NCBI RefSeq assembly: GCF_016918075.2
Contig: NZ_JAERPS020000006.1
Location: 124,001-188,000 of the forward strand
Direction of reading: 5' to 3'
DNA from: Rheinheimera maricola
GTDB taxonomy: Bacteria > Pseudomonadota > Gammaproteobacteria > Enterobacterales > Alteromonadaceae
Length of the DNA stretch: 64,000 nucleotides
Of the stretch, positions 8,427 through 19,367 are shown in pieces. Within the stretch, counting starts at the first letter, position 1. Each line of letters starts with the position of its first letter. A program made the position numbers and the translations under genes. The notes beneath the pieces were generated by a model. The model made no database searches and was not told where the DNA came from. It was given only the letters and a program-made list of their open reading frames with translations.

Positions 8427-10442
8427 ATGAAGTTAAATCCGCAACAAAATGCTGCTGTTAAATTTATCTCCGGGCCCTGCCTGGTGCTGGCCGGTGCCGG
8501 AAGCGGTAAAACCCGGGTTATTATCAACAAAATTGCCTATTTAATTCAGCAATGTGACATGCCGGCACGGCATATCGCCGCGGTTACGTTTACCAATAAA
8601 GCAGCACGCGAAATGCGCGAGCGGATTAACCACGAGCTGCCCAAGGCCGCCACCCGTGGCCTGACAATCTCTACCTTTCATACCCTTGGGCTGGAGATCC
8701 TGAAAAAGGAATACCGCCATATTGGCTATAAAGCCAACTTTACCCTGTTTGACGACCAGGACAGCATGGCGCTGTTAAAAGAACTGAGCGAAAACGATAT
8801 TCAGGGCGATAAAGACTTATTGCGTGCGCTGCAAAGCCGTATCAGCAGCTGGAAAAACGAATTAACGCTGCCGGCCAAAGCTATTAGCGAGGCGCAGGAT
8901 GCGCAAAGCATCAGCTTTGCTAATTATTATCAGCACTATACGCAGCAACTTACTGCCTACAACGCACTGGATTTTGACGACCTTATTTTAATGCCTACTT
9001 TGCTGTTTCAGCATAATGCAGAGGTACGGCAAAAGTGGCAGCAGAAAATTCAGTATCTGTTGGTAGATGAATATCAGGATACCAATACCAGCCAATACCA
9101 GCTGGTGAAATGGCTGGTAGGTGAGCGTCAGCGTTTTACCGTAGTGGGCGATGATGACCAGTCTATTTACTCGTGGCGCGGGGCAAGGCCACAGAACCTG
9201 GCGCTGTTAAAAACTGACTTTCCGTCATTAAATGTGATTAAGCTGGAACAGAACTACCGCTCGGCCGAGCGCATTTTAAAAGCCGCCAATATCTTAATTG
9301 CCAATAACCCGCATGAGTTCGACAAACAGCTGTTCAGTGAAAACGGTTATGGTGTGCCGTTAAAAGTGCTGCCCTGTAAGCACGAAGAAGACGAAGCGGA
9401 AAAAGTGGTGGCTGAGATCATCTCACACCGTTTTATTAACCGCAGTCAATACCGCGACTATGCCTTGTTGTACCGCGGCAACCATCAATCGCGCCTATTT
9501 GAAAAGGCGCTAATGACCAACCGCATACCCTACAAAATATCCGGTGGCACCTCGTTTTTTTCCCGCAGCGAAATTAAAGATGTGATGGCGTATTTACGTC
9601 TGGTGGTAAACCAGGACGACGACAATGCCCTGCTGCGCATTATTAACGTGCCACGCCGCGAAATAGGCGCCGCGACGTTGCAACAAGTGGGTAACCTGGC
9701 CAATGAAAAACACATCAGCTTGTTTGAGGCGTGCTGCGACAGCGAGCTGTCGATGCATTTATCGGCCCGCGCCCACAATGCGGTAAAACAGTTTGCGCAG
9801 TGGATAAGCAATATAGCCGACAACGTACAGCGCGCCGATCCGGCTGAAGCAATACGCGATTTAATTCGCCAAAGCCATTATGAAGCTTGGTTATTTGAAA
9901 CCAGCACCAGCCCCAAAGCCGCCGAAATGGCGCTGAAAAACGTTAACGAGCTGTATCGCTGGATCAGCGAAATGCTGCAAGGCAAAGATGACGACGAGCC
10001 GATGACCTTGCCCGAAGTCGTCACCCGGCTGACGTTGCGCGATATGATGGAGCGCCAGGAGCAAGACGACAATGCCGATCAGGTGCAATTGCTAACCTTG
10101 CATGCCTCCAAAGGGTTGGAGTTTCCTTATGTATTTATGGTAGGCATGGAAGAGGGTATTTTGCCCCATCAGGTCAGTATAGATGAGGACAATGTTGAGG
10201 AAGAGCGCCGGTTGGCCTATGTCGGCATTACCCGTGCGCAACGCGAGCTGATATTTACCTATGCCAAAGAGCGGCGCCAATTTGGTGAAGTGATCCGGCC
10301 AGAGCCCAGCCGGTTTTTATACGAGTTGCCGCAGGATGATTTAGAGTGGCAGAGCGCTGTACCGGTAAAAACTGTCGAGCAGCGCCAGCAAACCGGTCAG
10401 GCGCATATTGAGCGTTTACGCCAGTTGCTGAAGAACAACTGA
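8427..10442 (+). CDS. rep: ATP-dependent DNA helicase Rep
   Basis: A 671-residue superfamily 1A helicase that translocates 3'-5' on single-stranded DNA and helps the replisome past protein roadblocks. It begins [17 protein letters not shown], nearly as in E. coli Rep. Motifs are all visible: Q motif, Walker [20 protein letters not shown], motif II DEYQDTN, motif [33 protein letters not shown] and VGITRA. Length is normal. ATG 8427 was chosen over an in-frame GTG at 8421. Its last 27 bases overlap the convergent GGDEF gene. Confidence 0.95.
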   Translation: MKLNPQQNAAVKFISGPCLVLAGAGSGKTRVIINKIAYLIQQCDMPARHIAAVTFTNKAAREMRERINHELPKAATRGLTISTFHTLGLEILKKEYRHIGYKANFTLFDDQDSMALLKELSENDIQGDKDLLRALQSRISSWKNELTLPAKAISEAQDAQSISFANYYQHYTQQLTAYNALDFDDLILMPTLLFQHNAEVRQKWQQKIQYLLVDEYQDTNTSQYQLVKWLVGERQRFTVVGDDDQSIYSWRGARPQNLALLKTDFPSLNVIKLEQNYRSAERILKAANILIANNPHEFDKQLFSENGYGVPLKVLPCKHEEDEAEKVVAEIISHRFINRSQYRDYALLYRGNHQSRLFEKALMTNRIPYKISGGTSFFSRSEIKDVMAYLRLVVNQDDDNALLRIINVPRREIGAATLQQVGNLANEKHISLFEACCDSELSMHLSARAHNAVKQFAQWISNIADNVQRADPAEAIRDLIRQSHYEAWLFETSTSPKAAEMALKNVNELYRWISEMLQGKDDDEPMTLPEVVTRLTLRDMMERQEQDDNADQVQLLTLHASKGLEFPYVFMVGMEEGILPHQVSIDEDNVEEERRLAYVGITRAQRELIFTYAKERRQFGEVIRPEPSRFLYELPQDDLEWQSAVPVKTVEQRQQTGQAHIERLRQLLKNN

Positions 10443-13022
10443 GGGGGCACAGGCTAAGTCTGTTGCATTAAGCAATTCTGATACGTATTTGCCTTGCATA
10501 AAGCAGCAGCCTTCAGCCAGCAGTAAATTGAGTAAATCAGCACTATCGACGCCATCAGCCAGCAAACGGAATTTATAGTTCAACGCCAGGCTTTGCAGCA
10601 TCTGCAACAACTGACGCTTTTGTTCGTTGCGTAACAACTGCCGGCAAAAGCCCGCGTCTAGCTTGACGAAGTCGAATTGTTGCTGCAGCAATAAGCCAAG
10701 CGGCGCGACATCAGCTGCAAAATTGTGCAACGCCAAACGTACCCCTAACTGCTTCAGCTGTTGCATATTAAGGTTAATGGGCGTGCCAGCCTGAATTAAG
10801 TCACGCTCGGCAAAGGCCAAACACAACCGATGCGGGTTCTCCAGCGCGCCAATACGCTTTTTTAGCATCTCATACAAATCGCTTTGCAGCAGGTGCTGCA
10901 CACTCAGACGAACAGTGAGCAGCCCAGTATCGCGAGCACTTACGGCTAGTTTTAGGCAAGCTTGATGCAGCATTAGCTGTTCTATTTGCGGCAAAATACC
11001 GACTTGAGTCGCTTGCGCTGTAAAATCGTACTGCGTACCCAATTGTGGGTGTTGCCACTGCGCATGCACCTCATAACCCATCAGATTACGACCCTGCCCA
11101 CATAAAATCGGCTCGTACACCGGTATAAACTGCTGTTGCTCAAGTGCCTGCAGCATGACTTGCTCAATACTTAATGCCTGCAACATTTGTTCGCGCATCG
11201 TTTCATTAAAAATTACAAAACGGTTGCGGCCCATTGATTTTGCTTGATACATAGCGGCATCGGCATCGCGCAGCAAAGCTTCTTCCTTGCCATGATCGTG
11301 CCTGAAGTAAGCTATACCAATACTGGCACCCGAGTGCACTTGTTGGCTCTGCAGTAAAAAAGGCTGGCGAACCATCTCAATAATACGTTCAGCCACTTCT
11401 TCGGCATCCGCTTCATTGAGCAAACTGGTTAGCAATACCACAAATTCATCACCGCCCAGACGCGCCACAAGATCATGCTCACGCACCGAGGTTTGCAATC
11501 GCTTACTCACCTCTATCAAAAAGGCGTCGCCGATATGATGGCCGAGGGTATCGTTGATCAGTTTAAAACGGTCGAGATCGATAAATAGCAGTGCCATTTT
11601 CAACTGCGGTTGACGCTTACTCAAGGCAAATTGCTGCTTTAACTGCTGTAAAAACATTTGCCGGTTGGCAAGCCCGGTTAACGCATCGTGATTGGCTTCG
11701 TAGAACAGTTTTTGCTCTGCTTTTTTCCGCTCTTCTACCTGCAACCTTAGAAACAAGTTGGTTTGACGTAACTCACGGGTACTTTCAAAAACTTTACGCT
11801 CTAGATCTTCTTGATGCCGCTTTTGTTGTTCAGTGGCTAATTTACGCTGCACAGCCACAGCTATGTGTTGCGACACAAAGCGCAAAATATTCAATTCAGA
11901 CTCAGAGTAGCTATAACTTTGCGCGTAGGACTGCAATGCAATAACACCAATAACACGCTGCTCAATCAACAACGGCGCACCCAACCAACTGGTAGAATGC
12001 CGTGCTGGTTTAGCGGGATCAGCCATCCCACGCCGAATTTCCCCACTTGCGACCAATTGCTCTGCCGTATCGGCATTAATAAGCCGGGCATCACCACAGC
12101 GGATGACATATTCTGTAAAACCGCGATTAAGTGGCCGTTCCCGTGCGGGCGGTGAATATTGATCCAAATAGAACGGAAAAGTCAGTTTAGATTTGTTGCT
12201 GTCCAGCAGGGCAATATAGCAATTATCTGCCGGCATCAGCTCAGAAAGCACCTGATGTACGGCTTGATAAAAGCTGCTCATGTCGCTGCTGCTAGCAGTA
12301 AGCTCGGATATGCGATACAACGCGGCCTGCAGTTGCTCGGCACTGGTTCGTTCTTTGATTTCTTTTTGCAACGACTTATTAATGGTTCGCAGTTCTGCAG
12401 TACGTTGGCGCACGGTATCTTCTAACAATTCGCGGCTTTTTACCCGGTCCAGCGCGGTAATTGTATGGCCACCAAAGCTGCTGAACAAAGCCAGATCTGC
12501 GGCGGTATAAAGCTGTTTCGCGTTATAAGACTGAATGGCCATCACACCAATTATCTGCTGCTCCCGGCACAACGGAATACCCAGCCAGTGCGCGCAAGGT
12601 GAGCCTTGTGCTTGAATGTGTCCGTCCTGCACAAGCTGTTCAAACTGCTCTGAATCACATAATAATGGCTGGCCTGTACGAGCGACATACCCAGTCAAAC
12701 CGCTGGAGAAGGCACTGGACGGCACTTGGGCAATTATTTTTTGGTCTTTTTCGTCTGAGAAATATTGCGGTGAATACTGTTCGCTTATGCCGTCGTAAAA
12801 TACCACGTAGAAGTTTTCTGCGTGCAGCAGTTCGGCTACCATCTTGTGGATAGCAGGATAAAACTCCCGCATATCACTGATAGTACTGGCAAGTTCAGAG
12901 AGCTGCAATAATGCGCCCTGAATAGTGTAGGCTTGCTTATACCGCGTGGCTAACAGGGTCAGCCGTCGCAGCTTTATTTCAGCCTGGCGTAAACGCTTGT
13001 TCAGTTCTGTTGTTCCCTGCAA
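10416..13022 (-). CDS. GAF-GAF-GGDEF-EAL protein; EAL degenerate
   Basis: An 868-residue cyclic-di-GMP signalling protein. Order: N-terminal coiled coil, GAF domain (about 30-200), second coiled coil, second GAF domain (about 230-395), coiled coil, GGDEF domain (about 435-600) and EAL-like domain (about 615-865). The GGDEF site is intact ([12 protein letters not shown]) and the inhibitory RxxD site (REHD) lies five residues before it, so it should be a product-inhibited diguanylate cyclase. The EAL motif reads EVH and the usual metal-binding acidic residues are largely missing, so phosphodiesterase activity is unlikely. No transmembrane helix: a cytosolic sensor. The start is a TTG with poor ribosome-binding site, so the N-terminus is uncertain. 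Confidence 0.85.
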   Translation of the reverse strand: MQGTTELNKRLRQAEIKLRRLTLLATRYKQAYTIQGALLQLSELASTISDMREFYPAIHKMVAELLHAENFYVVFYDGISEQYSPQYFSDEKDQKIIAQVPSSAFSSGLTGYVARTGQPLLCDSEQFEQLVQDGHIQAQGSPCAHWLGIPLCREQQIIGVMAIQSYNAKQLYTAADLALFSSFGGHTITALDRVKSRELLEDTVRQRTAELRTINKSLQKEIKERTSAEQLQAALYRISELTASSSDMSSFYQAVHQVLSELMPADNCYIALLDSNKSKLTFPFYLDQYSPPARERPLNRGFTEYVIRCGDARLINADTAEQLVASGEIRRGMADPAKPARHSTSWLGAPLLIEQRVIGVIALQSYAQSYSYSESELNILRFVSQHIAVAVQRKLATEQQKRHQEDLERKVFESTRELRQTNLFLRLQVEERKKAEQKLFYEANHDALTGLANRQMFLQQLKQQFALSKRQPQLKMALLFIDLDRFKLINDTLGHHIGDAFLIEVSKRLQTSVREHDLVARLGGDEFVVLLTSLLNEADAEEVAERIIEMVRQPFLLQSQQVHSGASIGIAYFRHDHGKEEALLRDADAAMYQAKSMGRNRFVIFNETMREQMLQALSIEQVMLQALEQQQFIPVYEPILCGQGRNLMGYEVHAQWQHPQLGTQYDFTAQATQVGILPQIEQLMLHQACLKLAVSARDTGLLTVRLSVQHLLQSDLYEMLKKRIGALENPHRLCLAFAERDLIQAGTPINLNMQQLKQLGVRLALHNFAADVAPLGLLLQQQFDFVKLDAGFCRQLLRNEQKRQLLQMLQSLALNYKFRLLADGVDSADLLNLLLAEGCCFMQGKYVSELLNATDLACAPSVVLQQLA

Positions 13023-13173
13023 CGATGAGCCGACATTTATGCCACCAGTTACTACCGGTGCGCTTTATTTTACTGGCTCCATTATGCACAAAGTTTAATC
13101 ACATGGAAGAACTTAATCGGTACTTATTAACAATTAGCCAGTAACACTCGCTGCAACAGCGCAGAAAACAACA

Positions 13174-13194
13174 AAGGCCACATATTGTGACCTT
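13174..13194 (-). terminator. Probable terminator of the cytochrome c5 gene
   Basis: Nine-base-pair stem with one mismatch (AAGGTCACA / TGTGGCCTT on the minus strand) followed on the minus strand by a T-rich tail, about 50 bp after the cytochrome gene. Confidence 0.5.
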
Positions 13195-13242
13195 ATTGCT
13201 GTTCTCTCAGCGCGTAATATTTACGCTAGCAAAGCAAACGAC

Positions 13243-13638
13243 TTATACGCCGTCTACCATAAACTCAATTGCTGCAGCAATTTCTTCATCACTGCAATCA
13301 CCACAGGTACCACGGGCAGGCATATTGCGAATGCCTTCTATAGCGTGCTTAAGCATAGTGTCAAAACCTTGGTCAATTCGTGATTTCCAGGCAGCGTCAC
13401 CCTTTTTCGGTGCATCCAACGCACCAGTACCATGGCAGGCAAAACACGCTGTCTGATAGACCTTTTCACCACTACGTGGGCCAGATGGCCCTGCATCAAC
13501 TGCTGCGGCAGCACCGGCTATATAAACTTGACCTACAGGAGCCAGACGTTTGGCCAAAGCTTCTTTATCTGCGTCAGCGCTGGCATGAATGCCAAAAGTG
13601 GCTAACAGTAAGGCGACCGCGATGGTGATTTTATTCAT
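13243..13638 (-). CDS. Cytochrome c5-type monoheme protein
   Basis: A 131-residue periplasmic protein with a signal peptide (ITIAVALLLATFGIHASA) and one heme-binding CFACHGTGALDAP motif near residue 68. A second CxxC (CGDCSDEEI) near residue 112 and the methionine of NMPARG as likely axial ligand are the hallmarks of cytochrome c5, which carries a disulfide there. It transfers electrons in the periplasm, typically toward terminal oxidases. Monocistronic, with a hairpin downstream. Confidence 0.88.
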   Translation of the reverse strand: MNKITIAVALLLATFGIHASADADKEALAKRLAPVGQVYIAGAAAAVDAGPSGPRSGEKVYQTACFACHGTGALDAPKKGDAAWKSRIDQGFDTMLKHAIEGIRNMPARGTCGDCSDEEIAAAIEFMVDGV

Positions 13639-14008
13639 GTTGTAAGTTCCCGTGGTAAAGTCCGCACAAAGTTTGCGCCATTATAGCCCTCAAGCGACCG
13701 TCAGGGGAAGCCCCAGACAGGCGCCGTTACTTATCATAGGCCCCATATGCATTAATGCGGCAGATCTCGCGCACAACGGGTGGGGAATTGCCCGACCACA
13801 CTCAGCTTATGCTTGCATCGATGATGCTGTCGTCGCTTAGGTCCCGCCATTGCTGACATATGCCTTTAGTGCAGGATGAAATACATTTTTAAAGCAAAAT
13901 TATTTAACGGTTTTACTTTGAATCTGGTGTCATTATGGTAGTCTACTTGGCCGGTGAATCGGTTGTATTGATATATCCATCACCGGGTTTGGACAACGAG
14001 CAAAAGCG

Positions 14009-14163
14009 TTTTCCACATAATTAGAAGCATAAGAATAATAATATGGGCGCTGTGACACACCCCCTATTTTTTCATATAAAACAAAGCATTAAAATAATAG
14101 CCCACTGACTCCTGCCTGCAGAAGCCAGACTGTATTTATTTGTTTTGCACAAAGTTATCCACA
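14009..14163. promoter_or_regulatory. Two DnaA-box-like nonamers upstream of polA
   Basis: TTTTCCACA at 14009-14017 and the consensus TTATCCACA at 14155-14163 both match the DnaA box (TTWTNCACA). They lie 237 and 91 bp before polA in the otherwise gene-free stretch 13639-14253, which shows AT-rich sequence but no ORF with coding character. DnaA control of polA, or chance, are both possible. Confidence 0.45.
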
Positions 14164-14253
14164 GCTTATTATGCTCTGACACACACCAACCACGGCTGGC
14201 AGTGCTTAAACTGCTGTGGCATCCTATAGCTTTATTCTCAGCAGGTTTCTCTC

Positions 14254-17046
14254 ATGGCGACAATCAACGACACTCCGCTGATCCTGGTAGACGGTTCATC
14301 ATATTTATTTCGTGCTTATCATTCTCCACCACATTTAACTAATTCCCGTGGTGAGGCTACAGGCGCCATATATGGTGTGGTAAACATGTTAAAAAGTTTA
14401 CTGCGGCAATATAAGCCAACGCAGATGGCGGTGGTGTTTGATGCCAAAGGGCCAACCTTTCGCAACGAGATGTACAGTGAATACAAAGCCCATCGCCCGC
14501 CAATGCCCGACGACTTACGTAGCCAAATTGCACCTTTACACCGCATTGTTACCGCTATGGGCTTACCTTTGTTATGCATTGCTGGGGTTGAAGCAGATGA
14601 CGTTATCGGTACTTTGGCACGCCAAGCCAGCCGGGAAGGTCGACATACTTTAATTTCAACTGGCGATAAAGACATGGCGCAGTTAGTTGATGAACATGTC
14701 ACGTTGATTAATACCATGACGAATACACTGCTAGATCCCCAAGGCGTAGTAGATAAGTTTGGTGTCGGCCCCGAATTGATTATCGACTTTTTGGCGCTGA
14801 TGGGTGATAAAGTAGATAATATTCCAGGTTTGCCTGGGGTAGGTGAGAAAACCGCTGCCGCGTTACTGCAGGGCCTAGGATCTATTGCACAGATATATCA
14901 ACAACTAGACAAAGTAGCATCACTGACTTTTCGTGGCGCTAAAACCATGCAAGCCAAGCTCGAAGAATTCCGCAGCCAATTGGAGCTATCTTATCAGCTT
15001 GCCAGTATAAAAACAGATGTTGAACTGCCGTATAAACTGGCAGATCTGACATTAAGAATACCAGATAACATCACATTGGCAGAGCTATATAAAGAGTGTG
15101 AGTTTCGACGCTGGTTAAGTGACGTATTAACCGACCAGACCCAAAAGGTGACGATACAAACTAACCCGGCACAGGCCGACATGTTTGCCGCAACAACTGA
15201 CGAAGCAACCACGCCATTAACGACAACATTAGCGTCTGATCATTATCAAACCGTGCTGGATAACGACGCTTTCAGCGCTATGCTGGTACAACTAAACAGT
15301 AGCGACCTAACTGCTTTTGATACGGAAACCACCAGCCTCGACTATATGCAAGCACAGTTGGTGGGTCTATCGGTAGCAACAGAAGCTGGCAAAGCTTGGT
15401 ACGTGCCATTAGCGCATGACTACATTGGTGCCCCGCCACAACTCAGCCGCGATGAAGTCCTCAGTGCGTTGAAACCCTGGTTAGAAGATCACAGCAAAGC
15501 AAAAGTTGGCCAGAATCTGAAATATGATAAAAGTGTATTAGCGCGTTATGACATTGAGCTTAACGGTGTTCGTTTCGACACCATGCTGGAGTCATACGTA
15601 CTGAATTCCGTCGCTGCTCGCCATGACATGGACAGCCTGGCACTGAAATACCTCGGCCACAAAACGGTCAGTTTTACTGACATAGCTGGCAAAGGCGCGA
15701 AGCAATTAACCTTTAATCAAATAGAGCTGGAAAAAGCAGCACATTATGCCGCTGAAGATGCCGATGTAACATTGCAGCTACACCAGAGCTTATGGCCGCA
15801 ACTGCAACAACATCCTGGCCTGGTAACAGTGCTAACTGATATTGAAATGCCATTAGTAGACATTTTATCCCGCATTGAGCGCCACGGCGTGCTGATTGAT
15901 AGTCATTTGCTGGCGATTCAGAGCGAACAACTTGCGAAGCGCATCGCCGAATTGGAACAACGAGCCTTCGACCAAGCTGGCAAAACATTTAACCTGTCGT
16001 CGCCCAAGCAACTGCAAGAAATTCTCTTTGAGCAGATGAAGCTGCCCGTCATAAAAAAAACGCCCACTGGCGCGCCGTCAACTGCGGAAGAAGTACTCGC
16101 TGAGCTGGCTCTTGAATATGAATTTCCGAAACTGATTACTGAGCATCGTGGGTTAAGTAAACTAAAATCAACCTACACAGACAAACTGCCTAAGATGGTA
16201 AATCCAGCAACTGGCCGGGTACATACCTCGTATCATCAAGCTGTTGCCGCTACCGGCCGTCTAAGCTCAACTGACCCAAACCTGCAAAACATTCCCATTC
16301 GTACAGAAGAGGGCCGGCGCATTCGCCAGGCATTTATCGCCCCTGCAGGCAAAAAAATTGTCGCCGTAGATTACTCGCAGATCGAGCTGCGTATCATGGC
16401 GCATCTGTCACAAGACAAAGCGCTGTTAGACGCTTTTGCTAACGGTTTAGACATTCACCGAGCCACTGCTGCTGAAGTATTTGGCGTGGCCCTGGATGAC
16501 GTTACAACTGAGCAAAGACGCAGTGCCAAAGCAGTCAATTTTGGTCTAATTTATGGTATGTCAGCATTTGGTCTGGCCAAACAACTTGGCGTTGGCCGCA
16601 ACGAGGCACAACAATACGTTGATCGTTACTTTGAACGCTTTCCCGGTGTACTTAATTACATGGAACGCACCCGTAAACAAGCTCATGAACAGGGATACGT
16701 TGAAACACTATTTGGTCGCAGGTTGTATTTGCCGGAAATAAATGCGCAAAACATGGCGCGCCGCAAGGGAGCCGAACGCGCAGCTATTAATGCTCCAATG
16801 CAGGGTACTGCAGCAGACATTATCAAAAAAGCCATGATAGTAGTCGATGATTGGCTGCAGCAACAAACAGGCACCGCCGTAACAATGATCATGCAAGTAC
16901 ATGATGAATTGGTGTTTGAAGTAGATGCCGATAAACTCGATAGTGTGATACCAAAACTGGTAGCGTTAATGGCACAAGCCGCCACACTTGATGTGCCATT
17001 GTTAGCGGAAGCAGGACAAGGTGACAACTGGGATCAGGCTCATTGA
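14254..17046 (+). CDS. polA: DNA polymerase I
   Basis: A 930-residue family A polymerase used in Okazaki fragment maturation and repair. N-terminal 5'-3' exonuclease: [50 protein letters not shown]. The 3'-5' proofreading domain is intact (FDTETTSLD near residue 355; [12 protein letters not shown]). The polymerase domain carries motif [15 protein letters not shown], motif [15 protein letters not shown] and motif [10 protein letters not shown]. Length and domain order match E. coli Pol I. As in enterics it is followed by Spot 42 RNA and engB. Confidence 0.97.
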   Translation: MATINDTPLILVDGSSYLFRAYHSPPHLTNSRGEATGAIYGVVNMLKSLLRQYKPTQMAVVFDAKGPTFRNEMYSEYKAHRPPMPDDLRSQIAPLHRIVTAMGLPLLCIAGVEADDVIGTLARQASREGRHTLISTGDKDMAQLVDEHVTLINTMTNTLLDPQGVVDKFGVGPELIIDFLALMGDKVDNIPGLPGVGEKTAAALLQGLGSIAQIYQQLDKVASLTFRGAKTMQAKLEEFRSQLELSYQLASIKTDVELPYKLADLTLRIPDNITLAELYKECEFRRWLSDVLTDQTQKVTIQTNPAQADMFAATTDEATTPLTTTLASDHYQTVLDNDAFSAMLVQLNSSDLTAFDTETTSLDYMQAQLVGLSVATEAGKAWYVPLAHDYIGAPPQLSRDEVLSALKPWLEDHSKAKVGQNLKYDKSVLARYDIELNGVRFDTMLESYVLNSVAARHDMDSLALKYLGHKTVSFTDIAGKGAKQLTFNQIELEKAAHYAAEDADVTLQLHQSLWPQLQQHPGLVTVLTDIEMPLVDILSRIERHGVLIDSHLLAIQSEQLAKRIAELEQRAFDQAGKTFNLSSPKQLQEILFEQMKLPVIKKTPTGAPSTAEEVLAELALEYEFPKLITEHRGLSKLKSTYTDKLPKMVNPATGRVHTSYHQAVAATGRLSSTDPNLQNIPIRTEEGRRIRQAFIAPAGKKIVAVDYSQIELRIMAHLSQDKALLDAFANGLDIHRATAAEVFGVALDDVTTEQRRSAKAVNFGLIYGMSAFGLAKQLGVGRNEAQQYVDRYFERFPGVLNYMERTRKQAHEQGYVETLFGRRLYLPEINAQNMARRKGAERAAINAPMQGTAADIIKKAMIVVDDWLQQQTGTAVTMIMQVHDELVFEVDADKLDSVIPKLVALMAQAATLDVPLLAEAGQGDNWDQAH

Positions 17047-17157
17047 TACAGCCAGATGGGCTAACATAAAATTATTTTTCCGGCCACGGAACTCGCAGAC
17101 AACACGGTAGTCTGATGTATTAGTTATGTTATCCCTTTCTCCTGTTACTCCTTAGTG

Positions 17158-17182
17158 CCCCACTTCTTGTGGGGTTTTTTTT
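17158..17182 (+). terminator. polA terminator
   Basis: CCCCAC-TTCTT-GTGGGG hairpin followed by eight T residues, about 110 bp after the polA stop. Confidence 0.85.
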
Positions 17183-17286
17183 GTCTCTGATAGAGCAAAA
17201 TGGCAAACAAAAAGGTAATTTAATTACCAAATAAAACCGCAACCCTCCGATAAAAACAATTTATGTTGTTTTATTACAAAAAAACC

Positions 17287-17314
17287 TTGCATTCTGACAC
17301 TGACTGGTTAAAAT
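17287..17314 (+). promoter_or_regulatory. Promoter of the Spot 42 RNA
   Basis: TTGCAT (17287-17292) and TAAAAT (17309-17314) with 16-bp spacing place the start at the conserved first G of Spot 42 (17322). I see no clear CRP half-site pair (TGTGA/TCACA) in the upstream 100 bp. Confidence 0.65.
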
Positions 17315-17321
17315 TTGGCTT

Positions 17322-17433
17322 GTAGGGTACAGAGGTAAGATGTTCTATCTTTCAATGTCAGAGCCAGCGTGCTCCCGCAGACGAAAGTAGGCTTATTTTA
17401 GCCGCCCCACTGCTTGCAGTGGGGCGTTTTTTT
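17322..17433 (+). ncRNA. spf: Spot 42 small RNA
   Basis: The first 31 bases (GTAGGGTACAGAGGTAAGAT followed by GTTCTATCTTT) are essentially identical to E. coli Spot 42, including the unstructured pairing regions, and the 3' end (TTTTAGCCGCCCC, hairpin, GGGGCG, T run) is the same terminator design. The middle part (17354-17396) is different from the enteric sequence. Position between polA and engB is also conserved. Spot 42 is an Hfq-dependent sRNA that tunes central and secondary carbon metabolism under catabolite control. Confidence 0.93.
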
Positions 17434-17572
17434 CGCCTAAAAAACACCAACCCGAGAGTAATCAGGTTGGTTTTTGCACAGTATTCAGCGGCACATTGCA
17501 GAGTGCTCTGGTGCAAAATGAAATTTTATTAGATATTTTAGAGTAAATACTTCAAACCAGATAAGAATACTG

Positions 17573-17578
17573 TATAAT
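17573..17578 (+). promoter_or_regulatory. -10 box of a candidate small RNA
   Basis: A perfect TATAAT with a weak -35 (TTCAAA, 17551-17556; 16-bp spacing). No ORF follows; a hairpin and an intrinsic terminator do. Confidence 0.55.
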
Positions 17579-17584
17579 GACGTT

Positions 17585-17670
17585 GTCTTAGCGATAAGAC
17601 ACCCTGTTGATTTGAAATTATAGCTTCTCCCCGTTTGCTATGGCCGACACCCAAGGGTGTCGGTTTTTTT
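17585..17670 (+). ncRNA. Candidate small RNA between spf and engB
   Basis: An 86-nt segment bounded by a TATAAT box 7 bp upstream and a strong intrinsic terminator (CCGACACCC-AA-GGGTGTCGG then seven T, 17644-17670). It begins with a perfect hairpin, GTCTTA-GCGA-TAAGAC, followed by about 43 unpaired pyrimidine-rich bases, a layout typical of Hfq-binding sRNAs. The terminator works only on the plus strand, so it does not serve the convergent engB gene, and no plus-strand protein gene precedes it. I do not recognise a known RNA family. Confidence 0.5.
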
Positions 17671-17677
17671 CTGTCTG

Positions 17678-18334
17678 TTACTCAGTAACTGCAGCACCTT
17701 CAGCCTCGTACCACAAGTCCAATACTTGCTCTAACTCAGGCAAACCATGTTTGTTTAATGAGCTAAAGGCATGCACCGTAATATCCCCCATGAAAGCCAG
17801 TGTTGCCTCACGCACTTCAAGTAAAGTTTTTTTACGGGCACCGGACGCAAGCTTGTCTGCCTTAGTCAACAATATCAACACAGACAACTTGCTATCCACT
17901 GCCCACTGAATTAAATCCTGATCTAAATCTTTCAATGGATGGCGAATATCCATCAATACAACCAATCCTTTCAAACTGGTGCGTTTTGTCAGATACTCAG
18001 CTAACGACTTTTGCCACTTTTCCTTTACTGCCAGCGGTACTTTAGCAAAACCATAACCGGGTAAATCAATGAGTCGACGCTGATCGTCCAAACTAAAAGT
18101 ATTAATTAACTGGGTACGGCCCGGTGTTTTGCTAGTACGGGCTAAACTGTTTTGCCGTGTCAGCGTATTTAAAGCGCTGGACTTACCCGCATTCGAGCGG
18201 CCAGCAAACGCGACTTCAATGCCTGCGTCAGCGGGTAATGCTTTTATATCAGGAGCACTGGTTAGAAAAGTGGCGCGCTGATAATTGATTTTTGACTTGT
18301 ACACTGCCTTCTCCGGCGAATAATTTGATGTCAT
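17678..18334 (-). CDS. engB: Ribosome biogenesis GTPase EngB (YihA/YsxC)
   Basis: A 218-residue TRAFAC GTPase needed for large ribosomal subunit assembly. Visible motifs: G1 GRSNAGKS, G2 region with KTPGRTQ, G3 DLPGYGFA and G4 TKAD. The sequence around [19 protein letters not shown] matches the usual N-terminus, so ATG 18334 was chosen over a longer frame starting at 18394. It is convergent with polA-spf, the standard gammaproteobacterial arrangement. Confidence 0.93.
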   Translation of the reverse strand: MTSNYSPEKAVYKSKINYQRATFLTSAPDIKALPADAGIEVAFAGRSNAGKSSALNTLTRQNSLARTSKTPGRTQLINTFSLDDQRRLIDLPGYGFAKVPLAVKEKWQKSLAEYLTKRTSLKGLVVLMDIRHPLKDLDQDLIQWAVDSKLSVLILLTKADKLASGARKKTLLEVREATLAFMGDITVHAFSSLNKHGLPELEQVLDLWYEAEGAAVTE

Positions 18335-18485
18335 TGTAGCGGATCTGGACATAGAGCATAAGCTTTTGCTGACGCAATGGGATTTTACTTTCAACAGTTT
18401 CGTGTAAAATAGGCATAAAAATTAAGGTTATTACACTTGGTTGCCAGTATGCTGGCGCTTTAATGCGGACAGAGACGGATAAAAA

Positions 18486-19112
18486 ATGAAAAAACTTCTA
18501 TTTCCACTGACGCTGGTATTCGGTTTAATCGGAACAGCCTATGCATTTGATGGTGACGCCGAAGCAGGTAAAGCGAAATCCGCTACCTGTGCAGCCTGTC
18601 ATGGCCCCGATGGCAACAGCCCGGTTGATATGTATCCTAAAATCGCAGGCCAGCATCCAACTTATCTCTATAAACAGTTGCGTGAATATAAGTTAGGCAT
18701 GGAGACCGGCGGTAAACAGGGCCGGAATAACAGCATTATGTTTGGCATGGTCGCAGCGCTGTCGGATCAGGATATGAAAGATCTAGCCGCGTACTTCGCA
18801 TCACAAAAAATGAAATCAGGTACAACTCCGGAAGATGTTATTGCCAAGGGCGAACAGCTCTATCGTGGTGGCGATGCCGATCGAGGCATTGCATCTTGTA
18901 TTGCTTGCCACGGCCCCCGGGGCTCAGGCACAAGCCTGGGTGGCTTTCCAAAAATATCGTATCAACATGCCAACTACCTGAAGACCACTTTACAAGAGTT
19001 TCGCAGTGGCAAGCGGGCGAATGATTTAAACGGCATGATGCAGGATATTGCGCGTAAATTAACGGATGAAGATATTGAAGTGCTGTCACAATACTTGGGT
19101 GGTTTACACTAA
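18486..19112 (+). CDS. Cytochrome c4 (diheme)
   Basis: A 208-residue periplasmic protein with a signal peptide (LLFPLTLVFGLIGTAYA) and two tandem cytochrome c domains, each with a heme site (CAACHGPDG near residue 36 and CIACHGPRG near residue 138) and a downstream methionine ligand (FGMVAAL; MMQDIA). This is the c4 architecture; the protein carries electrons from the bc1 complex to oxidases such as cbb3. A gene for c4 next to engB is common in this group. Terminator follows immediately. Confidence 0.93.
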   Translation: MKKLLFPLTLVFGLIGTAYAFDGDAEAGKAKSATCAACHGPDGNSPVDMYPKIAGQHPTYLYKQLREYKLGMETGGKQGRNNSIMFGMVAALSDQDMKDLAAYFASQKMKSGTTPEDVIAKGEQLYRGGDADRGIASCIACHGPRGSGTSLGGFPKISYQHANYLKTTLQEFRSGKRANDLNGMMQDIARKLTDEDIEVLSQYLGGLH

Positions 19113-19130
19113 TCAGCCTCGCTTTGTCGC

Positions 19131-19161
19131 AAAAAAACCGGCGTTTATCGCCGGTTTTTTT
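19131..19161 (+). terminator. Cytochrome c4 terminator
   Basis: ACCGGCG-TTTAT-CGCCGGT hairpin with flanking A and T runs, 18 bp after the stop codon. Confidence 0.88.
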
Positions 19162-19367
19162 ATTTAACACAACTTATTTTGTGCGATATATCTCACAATC
19201 CATGTAAGAAAAACACCATTGTTGTATTTTTATGGAACTTTTAAGAAATAAAACTTATTTTATAACCATATGAATACATACAATATTACTATTTATCTTA
19301 ACCGGCTTGATGTTTTTTTTACCGCAGAGCCTTGTCATCTGAACAGATCAGAGTAGATTATACAGCT

